Part shown: positions 50,280-59,335 of the stretch, piece after piece
Layout of the letters: each line of letters opens with the position of its first letter
Numbering within the stretch: the first letter of the stretch is position 1
From: Salibacterium qingdaonense
Lineage (GTDB): Bacteria > Bacillota > Bacilli > Bacillales > Marinococcaceae
Direction: 5' to 3'
DNA length: 64,000 bases
Assembly: GCF_900114715.1 (NCBI RefSeq)
Contig: NZ_FOTY01000015.1
Location: forward strand, 1-64,000
Position numbers and translations under genes: made by a program
The notes under the pieces: generated by a model
The model's input: only the letters and a program-made list of their open reading frames with translations
What the model was told of the DNA's origin: nothing
The model's database searches: none

Positions 50280-50633
50280 ATGATTATTCATTACCACCTG
50301 GGCGCGGTTACTGTTGTTATTTTGCTCTTCGCTGCCGTCCATTACCTGTACAGCCGGCAGATGAACAACATTGCTTTGATTGTCCATAACCTGCTCCGGG
50401 TCCTTTATCTCGCAGCTATTATGACAGGGTTTATACTGCTCGGTCAGGTTTCTGTCAACGTCGGGGGGCTGGGCAAACTTGCGCTCGGCATTATCAGTAT
50501 CGGGCTGATTGAAATTTATTTTAGTCATTATAAAAAAGACGATGCCCCGAAACCTTTTCTGATGGTTGTCATCATTATCCTCGCGCTGACCGTTCTCACC
50601 GGAATCCTGCTGCCGCAGGGAATTCATCTGTAA
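50280..50633 (+). CDS. yisL: YisL-like membrane protein (DUF1516)
   Basis: 117 residues, four membrane helices. LYSRQMNNIALIVHNLLRVLYLAAIMTGFILLGQ and LALGIISIGLIEI, with the C-terminal LTGILLPQGIHL, match Bacillus YisL (UPF0344). Function unknown. Preceded by GGAGG and followed by a strong terminator. Confidence 0.82.
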   Translation: MIIHYHLGAVTVVILLFAAVHYLYSRQMNNIALIVHNLLRVLYLAAIMTGFILLGQVSVNVGGLGKLALGIISIGLIEIYFSHYKKDDAPKPFLMVVIIILALTVLTGILLPQGIHL

Positions 50634-50678
50634 AAAAAGGCTGTTCCTTTTGTGGTAAACACATGGAACAGCCTTTTT
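50633..50678. terminator. bidirectional terminator between yisL and padC
   Basis: AAAAAGGCTGTTCC pairs with GGAACAGCCTTTTT across a 17-nt loop, with T-runs on both strands. Confidence 0.88.
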
Positions 50679-50692
50679 GATTCGGTTATTTA

Positions 50693-51196
50693 TTATTTGA
50701 AGGTTAATCTGCCGGAGCGCATATCATCAGTCATGCCCTCATACGGTGCTTCTGCAACAACAATTTCATTGTTGACGCCTTCGTTTTGGAAAAATGTGAT
50801 GTCGGCGAATTCCGGTACGACGTGTTTTGGATACGTATCGTATTTCTCACGGGATTCTTTCATAACATCAATGTAATCATTTTGATAGCACGTGGTGATC
50901 TCCGGATGTTCATGCACCCATTTCGGGAAGAAAATAATGCCGTGCATGCGTTTGTCATTTGGCATGAAGTTCAGGGAAACGTCGGTGCCGGTCGGCTCAG
51001 TCCATGATACTTTAAACACGCCGTCGACGATTTTTACGAGATCGACTTTCTGGTCGCGGACCCAGCGTCCGCCCACCATACCGCTGTGTATGCGGTAATC
51101 GATCGTGTCTTCATTTTTAATGTACATTTCATATTCCCAGCCGTTTTCGTACGTATAAATGAGATGACTGCCAAGAAATTCGTTAAGATCTTTCAT
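50693..51196 (-). CDS. padC: phenolic acid decarboxylase PadC
   Basis: 167 residues from ATG 51196 (GGAGGG, 8 nt). Decarboxylates p-coumaric, ferulic and caffeic acids to vinyl phenols, a detoxification of plant phenolics. [35 protein letters not shown] is the hallmark N-terminal half with the Tyr and Arg that bind the substrate carboxylate; [34 protein letters not shown] is equally typical. Divergent from its regulator padR with a PadR operator between. It fits a diet of plant cell-wall material. Confidence 0.96.
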   Translation of the reverse strand: MKDLNEFLGSHLIYTYENGWEYEMYIKNEDTIDYRIHSGMVGGRWVRDQKVDLVKIVDGVFKVSWTEPTGTDVSLNFMPNDKRMHGIIFFPKWVHEHPEITTCYQNDYIDVMKESREKYDTYPKHVVPEFADITFFQNEGVNNEIVVAEAPYEGMTDDMRSGRLTFK

Positions 51197-51225
51197 TGTC
51201 TGCGCCCTCCTTTTCATTATCAAAC

Positions 51226-51241
51226 ATGTCATTGTTTACAT
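51226..51241. promoter_or_regulatory. PadR operator
   Basis: ATGT-8 nt-ACAT, the known PadR recognition pattern, extended to AAACATGT...ACATGTTT (51222-51245). Lies 30 bases ahead of padC and 74 ahead of padR, so repression of both is expected until phenolic acids bind the regulator. Confidence 0.88.
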
Positions 51242-51314
51242 GTTTGATTTTATATAATTTATTCTACACCTATGATATAATGCCGTCAATGCAGGTAGAA
51301 ACGGAGGAATAGTC

Positions 51315-51887
51315 ATGGTAGCGCGAAGAGTGCTGAAGTATGCTATTTTAGGCCTTTTGAGAAAAGATGATAAAAGTGGATATGATATGACGTCCGACTT
51401 TAAACAGGCGATCGGACAGTTCTGGAGTGCCAAACACAGCCAGATCTACACGGAATTGAAGAAGCTGCTGGAGGAAGAGCTGATTTCTTCGTACATAGAG
51501 CTATCGGGGGAGAAGCTGGAGAAGAAGATGTATACCCTGACAGAGAAAGGAAAAGAAGATCTGCACACGTGGCTTTTAACCCAGGATGATCATCTCGAAA
51601 CGGAGAAAGATGTGTTCGCGCTGCGGCTTTATTTTCTAAAAGACATCCCCTCTGCAGATCTTCTTGCGTTGTTTGAAAATCAATTAAACCTGCGCACCGA
51701 TAAATTAAACATGCTGCAAGAACAGTTTGCTTATTACTTCGGAGAGGAGAACCCTGCTGAGGATTTGGATGCCGATGAACTCGGGCATTATTTTGTTTTA
51801 ACCAAAGCTTTGTCCCGCGAAGAAAATTATATTCACTGGTTAATGGAAAGCATGGATATCATACGGCAGAGGCAGCTTGGAGAGTAA
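51315..51887 (+). CDS. padR: PadR-family repressor of padC
   Basis: 190 residues, normal for full-length PadR. Winged helix at 1-90 (KYAILGLLRKDDKSGYDMTSDFKQAIGQFWSAKHSQIYTELKKLLEEELI, then the wing KKMYTLTEKGKEDL) and a helical dimerisation domain at the C terminus (LRLYFLKDIP...ENYIHWLMESMDII). In Bacillus it represses padC and responds to phenolic acids. GGAGGAAT precedes ATG 51315. Confidence 0.93.
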   Translation: MVARRVLKYAILGLLRKDDKSGYDMTSDFKQAIGQFWSAKHSQIYTELKKLLEEELISSYIELSGEKLEKKMYTLTEKGKEDLHTWLLTQDDHLETEKDVFALRLYFLKDIPSADLLALFENQLNLRTDKLNMLQEQFAYYFGEENPAEDLDADELGHYFVLTKALSREENYIHWLMESMDIIRQRQLGE

Positions 51888-51909
51888 CAGGCGGCGCAGG
51901 GGAGGCATG

Positions 51910-52428
51910 TCAGCGCAGCCTGATATTCTTCAAATCATTTTGGTGACGGAGGATGCCGCGCAATTGCTGTATATCGGTTTCGCCTTTGAAGAAATGTTTC
52001 GGCACGACAACAGCCCGCTCCTTCGTGAGATATAACTGAAAAAAGTCACGGCGCTCACGTACCCCGTGAAGCCGGTGCCATTCCATGAAGGCCTGTTCCT
52101 TTGTTCTCTTTTCATGAAAGCCGTCCTGCTGGAATATGTACGTCACTCCGTCCTCCATCATGGAGTTCCTTTGATTCTGTTTTTTGAATTTATATTTTAT
52201 GATCATCCACCCTGCAAGCATACCCGCCGCTTCAATCAACAGGGTGATGGCGGCCGTACCAATCACCCCCATCGCAAACTGCAGGTGGAATAGGATATAA
52301 ATAGGAATCAAAGCAATGACGCCGATGACCACCATTTTTCTCATCGTATGAAGACGAAAATGCTCCAGCGCATCGTGAAGGCCAAGCCTTCCCTCTGCTG
52401 TGACGGTGGATTCTTCTGTTGTATCCAT
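51910..52428 (-). CDS. YcxB-family membrane protein
   Basis: 172 residues: N-terminal cytoplasmic stretch, two helices (MVVIGVIALIPIYILFHLQFAMG and TAAITLLIEAAGMLAGWMII), and a C-terminal YcxB-like beta domain (YIFQQDGFHEKRTKEQAFMEWHRLHGVRERRDFFQLYLTKERAVVVPKHFF). Function unknown. AAAGGAG 8 nt before ATG 52428. Array B3 begins 31 bases upstream of the start, so its promoter overlaps or lies beyond the array. Confidence 0.82.
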   Translation of the reverse strand: MDTTEESTVTAEGRLGLHDALEHFRLHTMRKMVVIGVIALIPIYILFHLQFAMGVIGTAAITLLIEAAGMLAGWMIIKYKFKKQNQRNSMMEDGVTYIFQQDGFHEKRTKEQAFMEWHRLHGVRERRDFFQLYLTKERAVVVPKHFFKGETDIQQLRGILRHQNDLKNIRLR

Positions 52429-52459
52429 AGCTCGAACTCCTTTGCCGGTTGTGTTCGTG

Positions 52460-52564
52460 TTCCGCTCGAAAACGTTGAGTTTCCGCCCGATTTCGACATG
52501 GTTTCGCTCGTTTTCGACAAGAATCCGCTCGAAACAGATGCTTTACCGCTTGCAAACGTCCGAG
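52460..52564 (+). repeat. 21-bp phased array, subfamily B, copy 3
   Basis: Five units start at 52460, 52481, 52502, 52523 and 52544, total 105 bp. It lies directly upstream of the ycxB-like gene. Confidence 0.87.
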
Positions 52565-52584
52565 CTTGTTACACTCAACTCAAA

Positions 52585-52670
52585 AAAGTGATTCAGCCCC
52601 TGTATCCAGCAGTACTCCCCCACCTTTACATTCAATCATCCCTATGATAATTTTTCCAGAGATTATTTGC
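52585..52670 (+). repeat. duplicate of the fosB upstream region (relic and promoter)
   Basis: TTTACATTCAATCATCCCTA... is identical over 38 nt to 54402-54439. Before it, GATTCAGCCCCTGTAT corresponds to the reverse of the first fosB codons (GATTCAGACCCTTTAT at 54366), now degraded. The copied part contains a sigma-A-like promoter (TTTACA-17 nt-TAATTT, or 15 nt-GATAAT) that would drive the 52749 gene here and the 54472 gene at the other copy. Confidence 0.65.
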
Positions 52671-52748
52671 TTTTCAGATAGGAATAAGAGTATAGTGCTT
52701 CTTTGTTTTAAACGAGGAATAACAGTATGTATGAAAAGGAGCATCAAA

Positions 52749-53264
52749 ATGAACCGGCATGAATGGAAGCCCTATGAATACCCCGGCACCAATGTTGCGA
52801 GAATCTTTTGTCTGACAGTTATTGCTTGCGGCATCCAGGTGATTCTCGATCATGTTATGCCTTTTCTGCATGAATACTATACCACCATGTATCACGGTGC
52901 TGAATTTGTACCTGAAGGATTTCCTAGCGGATTTGATATTTATTATACGGAACTTCCACATGTGTTGCTGGCTTATCTCTTTTTTATCGTACCATTTTCA
53001 ATGTATGCTTTTACGATAAAGAAGAGTAAGCTTTTTCAAAGTATATTCTTTACCGTGACATCTCTTGCTCTTTTGTCCGTGCACGATTACAATATAGTGA
53101 TTTCTTATTTAGGACTGTCAGAAACCATCCATCTGTTTAGAAATGCTTATATATCACTGCCTGTCATGGCCGTACTGCATTACTTTTTACCCCAGCCCAA
53201 TCCAGTTTCCTCCCCTGAAACCAAGAAAAACATGCATAGTACAAAGAACCCTCAAACAGAATAA
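52749..53264 (+). CDS. four-helix membrane protein, unknown function
   Basis: 171 residues from ATG 52749, AAAAGGAG 8 nt upstream. Helices near VARIFCLTVIACGIQVILDHV, LPHVLLAYLFFIVPFSMYAFTI, SIFFTVTSLALLSVHDYNIVI and FRNAYISLPVMAVLHYFL; loop segment with MYHGAEFVPEGFPSGFDIYYTE. Not recognised. Driven by the duplicated promoter described at 52585-52670. Confidence 0.65.
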   Translation: MNRHEWKPYEYPGTNVARIFCLTVIACGIQVILDHVMPFLHEYYTTMYHGAEFVPEGFPSGFDIYYTELPHVLLAYLFFIVPFSMYAFTIKKSKLFQSIFFTVTSLALLSVHDYNIVISYLGLSETIHLFRNAYISLPVMAVLHYFLPQPNPVSSPETKKNMHSTKNPQTE

Positions 53265-53334
53265 CATCCTTTTCCAGTAACAAATGAAGCACACCCTTCT
53301 TTAGGAGTGTGCTTTCAAGCTATCCTCCCAATTT

Positions 53335-53943
53335 CTATTTCACCAGGGGAAAATCTCTCAAGCCAAGTGGCCCGGTCGAATTCAAGATCTCGTCTAACAT
53401 ATCGCTGTCATTGTATTCACAACCATTCCAACATGGTTTATCCGCTGCTTGAATCCCTTGTTTTTCATCAAAATTTGAATGGTCGTTCGAACGTTCAGCG
53501 AATGTTTCTGCTTCCTTTAAAGCATGGTTCAGCGGGCTGTCACTGCTCTCCCCGGTCAAGCTTTTTTGAGCAGCTTTATTATATTCATTCTCCGAAACAT
53601 TGGAGAAGAAAAAGTCCGTTTTTCTGCCGTCGTATGATATACCGATACCAATCAAATTTCCGTCCTCTTTATAACCCACTCTGCCTTCTATTAAAGCACT
53701 GGCTGTTTGCGGGTCGATTTTGTCACCGTTGTTATGGATAAAGGTATAGTCTGACGAAAAGGAGAAAGAATCCTTTCGGACATGAGACAGCTGTAATTGT
53801 TCAACAGCTACTTTTTTAAATTCATCCTCAGGCAGATCCACTTCGTACAAATCCTGTGCTGACGCACCGCCGCTAAAAGTTCCGAATAGAACTAACGTAA
53901 ACACAGTACAGAGTAAAAACCTGGATTGTCCAGCACATAACAT
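53335..53943 (-). CDS. secreted hypothetical protein
   Basis: 202 residues with a signal peptide (FLLCTVFTLVLFGTFSGGASA-Q). The mature part is acidic and mixed alpha/beta with DYTFIHNNGDKIDPQTASALIEGRVGYKEDG and a late pair of Cys (PCWNGC) that could form a disulfide. Not recognised. It lies 20 bases after fosB in the same direction and may share its transcript. Confidence 0.6.
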   Translation of the reverse strand: MLCAGQSRFLLCTVFTLVLFGTFSGGASAQDLYEVDLPEDEFKKVAVEQLQLSHVRKDSFSFSSDYTFIHNNGDKIDPQTASALIEGRVGYKEDGNLIGIGISYDGRKTDFFFSNVSENEYNKAAQKSLTGESSDSPLNHALKEAETFAERSNDHSNFDEKQGIQAADKPCWNGCEYNDSDMLDEILNSTGPLGLRDFPLVK

Positions 53944-53963
53944 TATGCTTCCCTCCTCGCGGG

Positions 53964-54386
53964 TTATATGTAAAATTCCATATGTGGCTTTTCTTCTTTA
54001 TAATAATCCAATCTATCCTGCAGGGCTCCGGTATGAAATTCAAACTTATGCCCATCCGGATCCGTAAAGTAGATGGATTTCTTATCCCTATCATCTCGTT
54101 CGCGCCCCGGTAACATCGTGACATCCAGATCCAGAAGCTTTTTGTACACCTTGTCAAAATCGGCCTCTTCAATGGAGAAGGCGGTATGAGTGTAAGAGGC
54201 GTGAATGTCACCGCGGGGGATATTTTCTTCCACATTCAGTGCGAGCCACATTCCGTTCAAGTCGAAATAAGCAGTGTGCCTGCCTTTCACCAGCAATACT
54301 GCTTCAAACACGTTTTGATAAAAACGAATGGACCTCTCCAGATCAGACACCGAAAACAATAAATGATTCAGACCCTTTATGTACAC
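53964..54386 (-). CDS. fosB: metallothiol transferase FosB
   Basis: 140 residues from GTG 54386 (GAGGTGAT, 4-5 nt), the exact size of FosB. VOC-fold enzyme that adds bacillithiol to fosfomycin. [21 protein letters not shown] carries metal ligand His8; [10 protein letters not shown] the second His; [18 protein letters not shown] the Glu; [10 protein letters not shown] and the closing YYKEEKPHM are strongly conserved. Chromosomal FosB is common in Bacillus and gives natural low-level resistance. Its 5' region is duplicated as a relic at 52.6 kb. Confidence 0.93.
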   Translation of the reverse strand: MYIKGLNHLLFSVSDLERSIRFYQNVFEAVLLVKGRHTAYFDLNGMWLALNVEENIPRGDIHASYTHTAFSIEEADFDKVYKKLLDLDVTMLPGRERDDRDKKSIYFTDPDGHKFEFHTGALQDRLDYYKEEKPHMEFYI

Positions 54387-54401
54387 CGCTATCACCTCAC
54401 A

Positions 54402-54450
54402 TTTACATTCAATCATCCCTATGATAATTTTTCCAGAGACTATTTTCTTT
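54402..54450 (+). promoter_or_regulatory. promoter copy shared with the 52749 gene
   Basis: TTTACA (54402-54407) and TAATTT (54425-54430) at 17 nt. Sequence identity with 52625-52662 shows recent duplication. It drives the small membrane protein at 54472 and lies within the fosB divergent promoter region. Confidence 0.6.
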
Positions 54451-54471
54451 TTTTTAGAGGAGTGTGTGGAT

Positions 54472-54720
54472 ATGTTGGAGCGGACAGTACTAAAAAGCAG
54501 TCTTTACGGGTTTGTCATCGGCTTATGTGTCATGATTCTCTTCACGCCTTATAAGCAAGTGGAAAGAAAGGCCCCGTCTCCTGGCGTAACCGTAACGGAA
54601 ACGACCACCTCCAACCTCGGGGAATATATCTTACTTCTGCTTAGAGGCAGCATTGTTTCTGCTATTATTTTTGTGCTGATTAGTCTGGTTCTTGTACAGA
54701 GAAAAAAAAGCAAAGAATAA
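54472..54720 (+). CDS. small membrane protein, two helices
   Basis: 82 residues from ATG 54472 (GAGGAG, 10 nt). Helices [17 protein letters not shown] and [23 protein letters not shown] flank a polar extracellular loop ([23 protein letters not shown]). Unknown. Divergent from fosB. Confidence 0.6.
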   Translation: MLERTVLKSSLYGFVIGLCVMILFTPYKQVERKAPSPGVTVTETTTSNLGEYILLLLRGSIVSAIIFVLISLVLVQRKKSKE

Positions 54721-54783
54721 GGACAGCACAATCAAAGAGGGCCCGGTGTGATACATAAAAAGGATGGAGATGAGCATGCTGTT

Positions 54784-54888
54784 TTCCGCTCGAAAACGTA
54801 AGGTTTGCGCCCGTTTTCGACATGGTTTCGCCCGATTTCGACAGGAATTCGCTCGATCCAGCCGCTTTTTCGCTGGAATCGATTCATA
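54784..54888 (+). repeat. 21-bp phased array, subfamily B, copy 4
   Basis: Units start at 54784, 54805, 54826, 54847 and 54868; the last has drifted after TTTCGCTGG. It lies between convergent genes and is closest in sequence to copy B3. Confidence 0.82.
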
Positions 54889-54954
54889 ACTAAGCTGGCT
54901 CTGTCGTTCAGCTGTCTCTGCAGGACGCCGGAGGCATTCTTCCTTTTAAAAAAA

Positions 54955-54979
54955 CTCCTGTGCTTACTCAGCACAGGAG
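54955..54979 (-). terminator. terminator of the aldehyde dehydrogenase gene
   Basis: CTCCTGTGC pairs with GCACAGGAG around 7 nt, with TTTTTTT on the minus strand. Confidence 0.87.
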
Positions 54980-54988
54980 CGTTACCGG

Positions 54989-56467
54989 TTATTCCGGGAT
55001 ATACGGCAGGTCGCCGTTGTTTGGGATATTGATGACGTGGGTGTCGGTGTAGGCGAGCAGGCCTTCTTTGCCGTATTCGCGCCCGATGCCGGACTGTTTT
55101 ACACCGCCGAAGGGGTACCGGACATCAAGCCCCTGAACGGCGGCGGTGTTGATCATGGTCGTGCCGGCCTGGATGCGGCGCGCGACTTTCACTGCATGTT
55201 CTTCTTCCCCCCATACCGAGCTCGTCAACCCGTAGATACTGCTGTTGGCAAGTTCAATACCGTGTTCGTCTCCGTCAAACGGCAGGATGGGTACGGTCGG
55301 TCCGAACTGTTCTTTTTCCACAATCGGATCCTCGTGATCAACGCCGAGTACCATCGTCGGCTGCATAAAATACCCTTCATGGAATACATCTTCATCCAGA
55401 ATGGTGCCGAGCTTTATGACCTCGGCTCCGTTATTTTCCGCCTGATCCAGCAGGTTCTGCACGTGATCGACCTGCTGCTTGTTATTGATCGGTCCGATCG
55501 TGACGTTTTCGTTAAACGGATCGCCGACTCTGATCCACTGATCCGCCGCTTCTTTGTACTTTTTGACAAATTGATCGTAAATCGAGCGGTCCACATAGAT
55601 CCGCTTAGCAATCATGCAGATCTGACCGGCGGTGAGAAAATTGGAAATGACCATGCGCCGCATCGCCCGCTCATCGTTCACATCAAAGTCGCTCAGCACC
55701 ACCGCGGCATCATTTCCGCCAAGTTCCAGTGTCAGATTTTTGATGGTATCGGCCGCCGCTTTCATGATGTGTTTTGCTGTTTCAGTACCTCCTGTGAACG
55801 CAATTTTTGCGACTTTGGGATTGGAGGTTAATTCCTTCCCAACATCGGCATCCCCGTGAACAAGGTTCAGCACCCCGTCCGGCATTTCTTCAGCGATCAT
55901 TTCCGCGACCTTTGTCACCGCAAGCGGTGCGTAAGGACTTGGCTTAAGTACCATCGTGTTGCCGGCGAGCAAAGCCGGTGCGATTTTTATGGTAGAGAGG
56001 GACAGCGGATAGTTCCACGGCGAAATGGCAGAAACGACACCGATGCCGTCGCGGGCGATGATGGTTCTACCGTTTTCGTCTTCGTTCACTTCACTTTTCA
56101 GTACGTCTTCTACGTTGTCACACGCGAATTCCATCCACGCGAGTGACACGCCGATTTCGCCTTCCGCATCATACAACGGCTTGCCGTGTTCTCTCGATAA
56201 CAGCTCCTTGATCGCCGGCGTGGCATCTTTTATTTTCTGAATCGCTTTTCTCATCCGCTCGATCCGGTCCTCAAGCGGCCGGTTTGTCCAATCAAGAAAC
56301 GCGTTATCCGCCGCGTCAATCGCACGAACGGCATCCTCTTCTGTATTGACGGGGGAAAAGCCGGCCGTCTGCTGTGGATGAGCGGGATTTTCCCGCGTTT
56401 CATACGTTTCGGCTTTTATTTTTTCTCCATGAATAAATCCATCTACGGTCAATTCCTGTTCATACAT
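54989..56467 (-). CDS. NAD(P)-dependent aldehyde dehydrogenase
   Basis: 492 residues. ISPWNYPLSLSTIKIAPALLAGNTMVLKPSPYAP is the coenzyme-binding region, IAFTGGTETAKHIM the Rossmann loop, LELGGNDA holds the catalytic Glu, and FLTAGQICMIAKRIYV the catalytic Cys. Overall closest to the succinate-semialdehyde dehydrogenase-like group. The next gene upstream is unrelated, so no pathway is indicated. Salt-stress or detoxification roles are possible. Confidence 0.9.
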   Translation of the reverse strand: MYEQELTVDGFIHGEKIKAETYETRENPAHPQQTAGFSPVNTEEDAVRAIDAADNAFLDWTNRPLEDRIERMRKAIQKIKDATPAIKELLSREHGKPLYDAEGEIGVSLAWMEFACDNVEDVLKSEVNEDENGRTIIARDGIGVVSAISPWNYPLSLSTIKIAPALLAGNTMVLKPSPYAPLAVTKVAEMIAEEMPDGVLNLVHGDADVGKELTSNPKVAKIAFTGGTETAKHIMKAAADTIKNLTLELGGNDAAVVLSDFDVNDERAMRRMVISNFLTAGQICMIAKRIYVDRSIYDQFVKKYKEAADQWIRVGDPFNENVTIGPINNKQQVDHVQNLLDQAENNGAEVIKLGTILDEDVFHEGYFMQPTMVLGVDHEDPIVEKEQFGPTVPILPFDGDEHGIELANSSIYGLTSSVWGEEEHAVKVARRIQAGTTMINTAAVQGLDVRYPFGGVKQSGIGREYGKEGLLAYTDTHVINIPNNGDLPYIPE

Positions 56468-56490
56468 AGGGGCGTCCCTCCCTTTTTTAT

Positions 56491-57582
56491 TTAAAGCAAA
56501 GCCAGCGTGTATGATGTGGGTATTTTTCTGAGACGTTCATTGATGAAGGCACGGGGGGCGTCCGGTTCCTGTTCCTTTATCATTGCCATAACATAGCTTT
56601 CCAATCCCCGTTCTGCTTCTATGTCTTCGGGCGGGCTGTCCCCCTGCCCTTCCACGTACACGGCACGCCGTGCAGCGGAAGAAAGCGTCTTTTCGAATGT
56701 AATGGTGTGCTGCCAGTCATCTCCGAAATCATACTGGTAGGTGATGTCTGTGTAATCCGGCAGTATGTCTTTCAGTGGAGTGATATGTTCCAGTCGTACT
56801 TCCGATTTGCCGGTATCCATAACATCCAGCATATCCAGCGCGCCGTCCATGACAATGGTCATAGGCTTTTGACCGTCTCTTCGTACAAAAAATTGATGAA
56901 GGTGCGAGTCCTTCCATTCAAATACGACCTGGATGACCTGATGGAGATGTTCAAACGTAAACGTGGCAGGAACATACACCCGTCTCCAAACGTTATGTTT
57001 CTCCAATGGCAGCTCGATATGCAGCTGATACAGCTCCACATCGAGCACCTCCGCCGTGTCATACACACGGCCAAGGCACTCCACCATCCGCTCCGCCGGG
57101 AAAAATACGTCCTGTTCTCCTTCCGATTGTATCATCCGGGGTGCCTTCATGCTGAGAGGACACTGGATTTTTCGATCTTCTTCGATAAAAGACCCCTCAA
57201 ATTCCACATCCACCGCCGCACGATTCATTTTCCCAATCCAACGTTGATCCGATGCTTTCGAGATAACTAAGCCGCCGCCCTCTGACATATAGCGCTCCAG
57301 CACGTCTTCCCGGACTCCTTCCATCCGCAGAACCTCTCGTATCGCTTCAGCCATCAGGTCCGGCATTTCCGAAAAATCTTCCTCTTCCACCTCGCCGATA
57401 ACAATCGGATATCTCGATTCATCATTCATTAACAAAACAGCAGGACGGTCCTCTATCATGATCACATTCGCATGCCACCCCGTAAGAAGGTCGGAACGGT
57501 CCCGGGGTCTGTCCGCCGCAGTCAAGTCTTTATCCTTGATCTCCATTTCTTCACGCAGCGCTTTCGTGCACTGAATCAGCAT
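56491..57582 (-). CDS. pRiA4b ORF-3-like protein with DUF6933-type N terminus
   Basis: 363 residues from ATG 57582 (GGAGGG, 6 nt). N-terminal part MLIQCTKALREEME...LLTGWHANVIMIEDRPAVLLMNDESRYPIVI resembles DUF6933; C-terminal part from about 180 is a PRiA4_ORF3 domain (YQLHIELPLEKHNVWRRVYVPATFTFEHLHQVIQVVFEWKDSHLHQFFV ... YQYDFGDDWQHTITFEK). Despite the plasmid-derived name, this domain is widespread on chromosomes and has no assigned function. Confidence 0.8.
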   Translation of the reverse strand: MLIQCTKALREEMEIKDKDLTAADRPRDRSDLLTGWHANVIMIEDRPAVLLMNDESRYPIVIGEVEEEDFSEMPDLMAEAIREVLRMEGVREDVLERYMSEGGGLVISKASDQRWIGKMNRAAVDVEFEGSFIEEDRKIQCPLSMKAPRMIQSEGEQDVFFPAERMVECLGRVYDTAEVLDVELYQLHIELPLEKHNVWRRVYVPATFTFEHLHQVIQVVFEWKDSHLHQFFVRRDGQKPMTIVMDGALDMLDVMDTGKSEVRLEHITPLKDILPDYTDITYQYDFGDDWQHTITFEKTLSSAARRAVYVEGQGDSPPEDIEAERGLESYVMAMIKEQEPDAPRAFINERLRKIPTSYTLALL

Positions 57583-57719
57583 AGGATCCCTCCATCTATG
57601 ACTACCCGTATATGGATGTAGAATATCCAAGGTTCTTTGTTTCCTTTTCTACATTTATATCACATTTCCCTTTAACCAATCATAGATAACGTGTTCAGTC
57701 ATTCTTGTAAGCATCAAAA

Positions 57720-57749
57720 AGGTGCTGCCCTCTTCGAGTGACAGCACCT
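57720..57749 (-). terminator. terminator of the 57755 gene
   Basis: AGGTGCTG pairs with CAGCACCT across 14 nt, followed on the minus strand by TTTTTGATGC. Confidence 0.75.
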
Positions 57750-57754
57750 CACAA

Positions 57755-57988
57755 CTACTTAAAATTTGCCACTTTATTTGAAATGAAATAGGCTGAAGTG
57801 GCAATCAACAGCCCCATCATTATAGGGAAAGAACCTAAACGAGTCCCAAAAGTTATTTCTTGACTTGAAAAACTTCCTCCACTCGAGAAATCAGGAGTAA
57901 ACATAGATGTTAGTATCGTGCCCGATAAAATCTGAAACACGACGTATAGCAGCCCAAAACTAACTATAAACACCAAATATTTTTTCAT
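57755..57988 (-). CDS. small membrane protein
   Basis: 77 residues from ATG 57988 (AAGGGGG, 7 nt). Helices YLVFIVSFGLLYVVFQILSGTIL and LGSFPIMMGLLIATSAYFI with a Ser/Gly/Phe loop. Not recognised. Start of a more AT-rich stretch running to 61.4 kb. Confidence 0.6.
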   Translation of the reverse strand: MKKYLVFIVSFGLLYVVFQILSGTILTSMFTPDFSSGGSFSSQEITFGTRLGSFPIMMGLLIATSAYFISNKVANFK

Positions 57989-58180
57989 ATTTGCCCCCTT
58001 ATTTTCCATGCCTTATACTGAATTAATTGTAACAAAAAAAGACAGCACCTTAAATGTTACTATGAAGTTGTCCTGATTAAACTGCTTTCTTTCAAAAGTA
58101 AATGGCCACTAAGATTTAGTTCTTGAATTGGGAACGGCACTTCCTGAGAAAAAAGATATTCCGGGACATTGCCGGACCAC

Positions 58181-59272
58181 CTATTCCGTATTCCCTAACT
58201 TACTAATCGCTTTCTCCCTAAACTCACCATCTTCCACCATCGCGTTTAAGAAATCATGAAAGACTTTCCGTATCCATAACAATTCATACCGCTTTTCATC
58301 TTGAACAAACACGGAAAGAGCTGCCGACTCTTGACCATCCGTTTGATATATCGCTGAAGTCAGTGTAAACGCTGTTGATCCTCCCTTAAACCACCGCCGC
58401 TTTCCGCTCTCGTTTGCTCTTCCAAGAATGCGGTCAACCAATTCCTTGTCATCGTCTGATAAATCATCCGATTCGCCTGTCCGCATCATAAACGCTGCGT
58501 ATTGTTCTGTCGTCGAAGAAGGTAATTTATCCATCAAAACACGCTGAACGGTCATGTCGTTAATGGTCGACAATTCCTTGAGATAGGGACCTGCCTTTTT
58601 GTTTAACACGTTATGTAACATCATATTGGACAAGTTCTCAAATTCGTTTTGATTCATCTCTTTTATCGTCTGAACCATCTGTGCTTTCTTCCAGCCATAC
58701 TCAACTTTTAAATAGGCAGGAATCAACATTGCTGAACTAAAAGCATAAATCGCTGAATGAGGATGGAGACTGTACTTTGTAAGAGTGTGATTAATACGAT
58801 CTGCACCTAACTCATGAAAAAGAAAGTCCGTACACGCATTGGAACTAAACTGCATCATACCCTGTGCGATTTGAAACAAATTGACCTCATCCCCTATATT
58901 ATTCTCTGTCTTCCATCTTGGATGAGCTCCTCCATCCGTATTCTCGAAATAGAGAACATCAAGATCCTCTACTTTAACCTTCTTATCAAGCACGACTTTC
59001 TTTTCTTTTACCGCTTCAACCAAGGTAAAAAGGTAAATCAATTTAACAGTACTGGCAAGCGGCATTTCTTTATCTTCATTGAAGGTGAGCAGCTTACTCT
59101 TATTTTCCAATAAAGTTACTGAGCAGGCGTCTCGGTGTTCTTCAATATAGGTGAGAAGGTCTTCTTTTGTTTTTGATAAGTGTTTCCTTCTTACTACATA
59201 TACCATAATGGTTGGGATAATGATTAAAAGCATCAACACCCCGACGATTATTACTAAAAGTAATTTCATCAT
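58181..59272 (-). CDS. class A beta-lactamase-like serine hydrolase, membrane-anchored
   Basis: 363 residues; N-terminal helix (LLLVIIVGVLMLLIIIPTIMVYVV) then an extracellular penicillin-binding fold. The SxxK motif is STVK at 74-77, the SxN motif is in MQFSSNACTDFL, and KGGS replaces the KTG triad late in the protein. This is the Beta-lactamase2 group; members may hydrolyse beta-lactams weakly or act on peptidoglycan-related substrates, so resistance cannot be assumed. AAAGGAG upstream of two adjacent ATG codons. AT-rich compared with neighbours. Confidence 0.82.
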   Translation of the reverse strand: MMKLLLVIIVGVLMLLIIIPTIMVYVVRRKHLSKTKEDLLTYIEEHRDACSVTLLENKSKLLTFNEDKEMPLASTVKLIYLFTLVEAVKEKKVVLDKKVKVEDLDVLYFENTDGGAHPRWKTENNIGDEVNLFQIAQGMMQFSSNACTDFLFHELGADRINHTLTKYSLHPHSAIYAFSSAMLIPAYLKVEYGWKKAQMVQTIKEMNQNEFENLSNMMLHNVLNKKAGPYLKELSTINDMTVQRVLMDKLPSSTTEQYAAFMMRTGESDDLSDDDKELVDRILGRANESGKRRWFKGGSTAFTLTSAIYQTDGQESAALSVFVQDEKRYELLWIRKVFHDFLNAMVEDGEFREKAISKLGNTE

Positions 59273-59289
59273 ATACTCCTTTTAAAAAA

Positions 59290-59313
59290 TGCTCCTGTGC
59301 TCAGCACGGGAGC
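59290..59313 (-). terminator. hairpin after the TPR-like remnant
   Basis: GCTCCTGTGC pairs with GCACGGGAGC with one wobble around a 3-nt loop; T-run on the minus strand (ATTTTTTAAA). Confidence 0.65.
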
Positions 59314-59335
59314 GTAATGATACAGCTTTAGAGTT

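Noticed and set aside
58181-59272. Calling the serine hydrolase a resistance beta-lactamase
   Set aside because: The KTG triad is KGGS and the group has mixed functions, so only fold and active-site Ser are supported.
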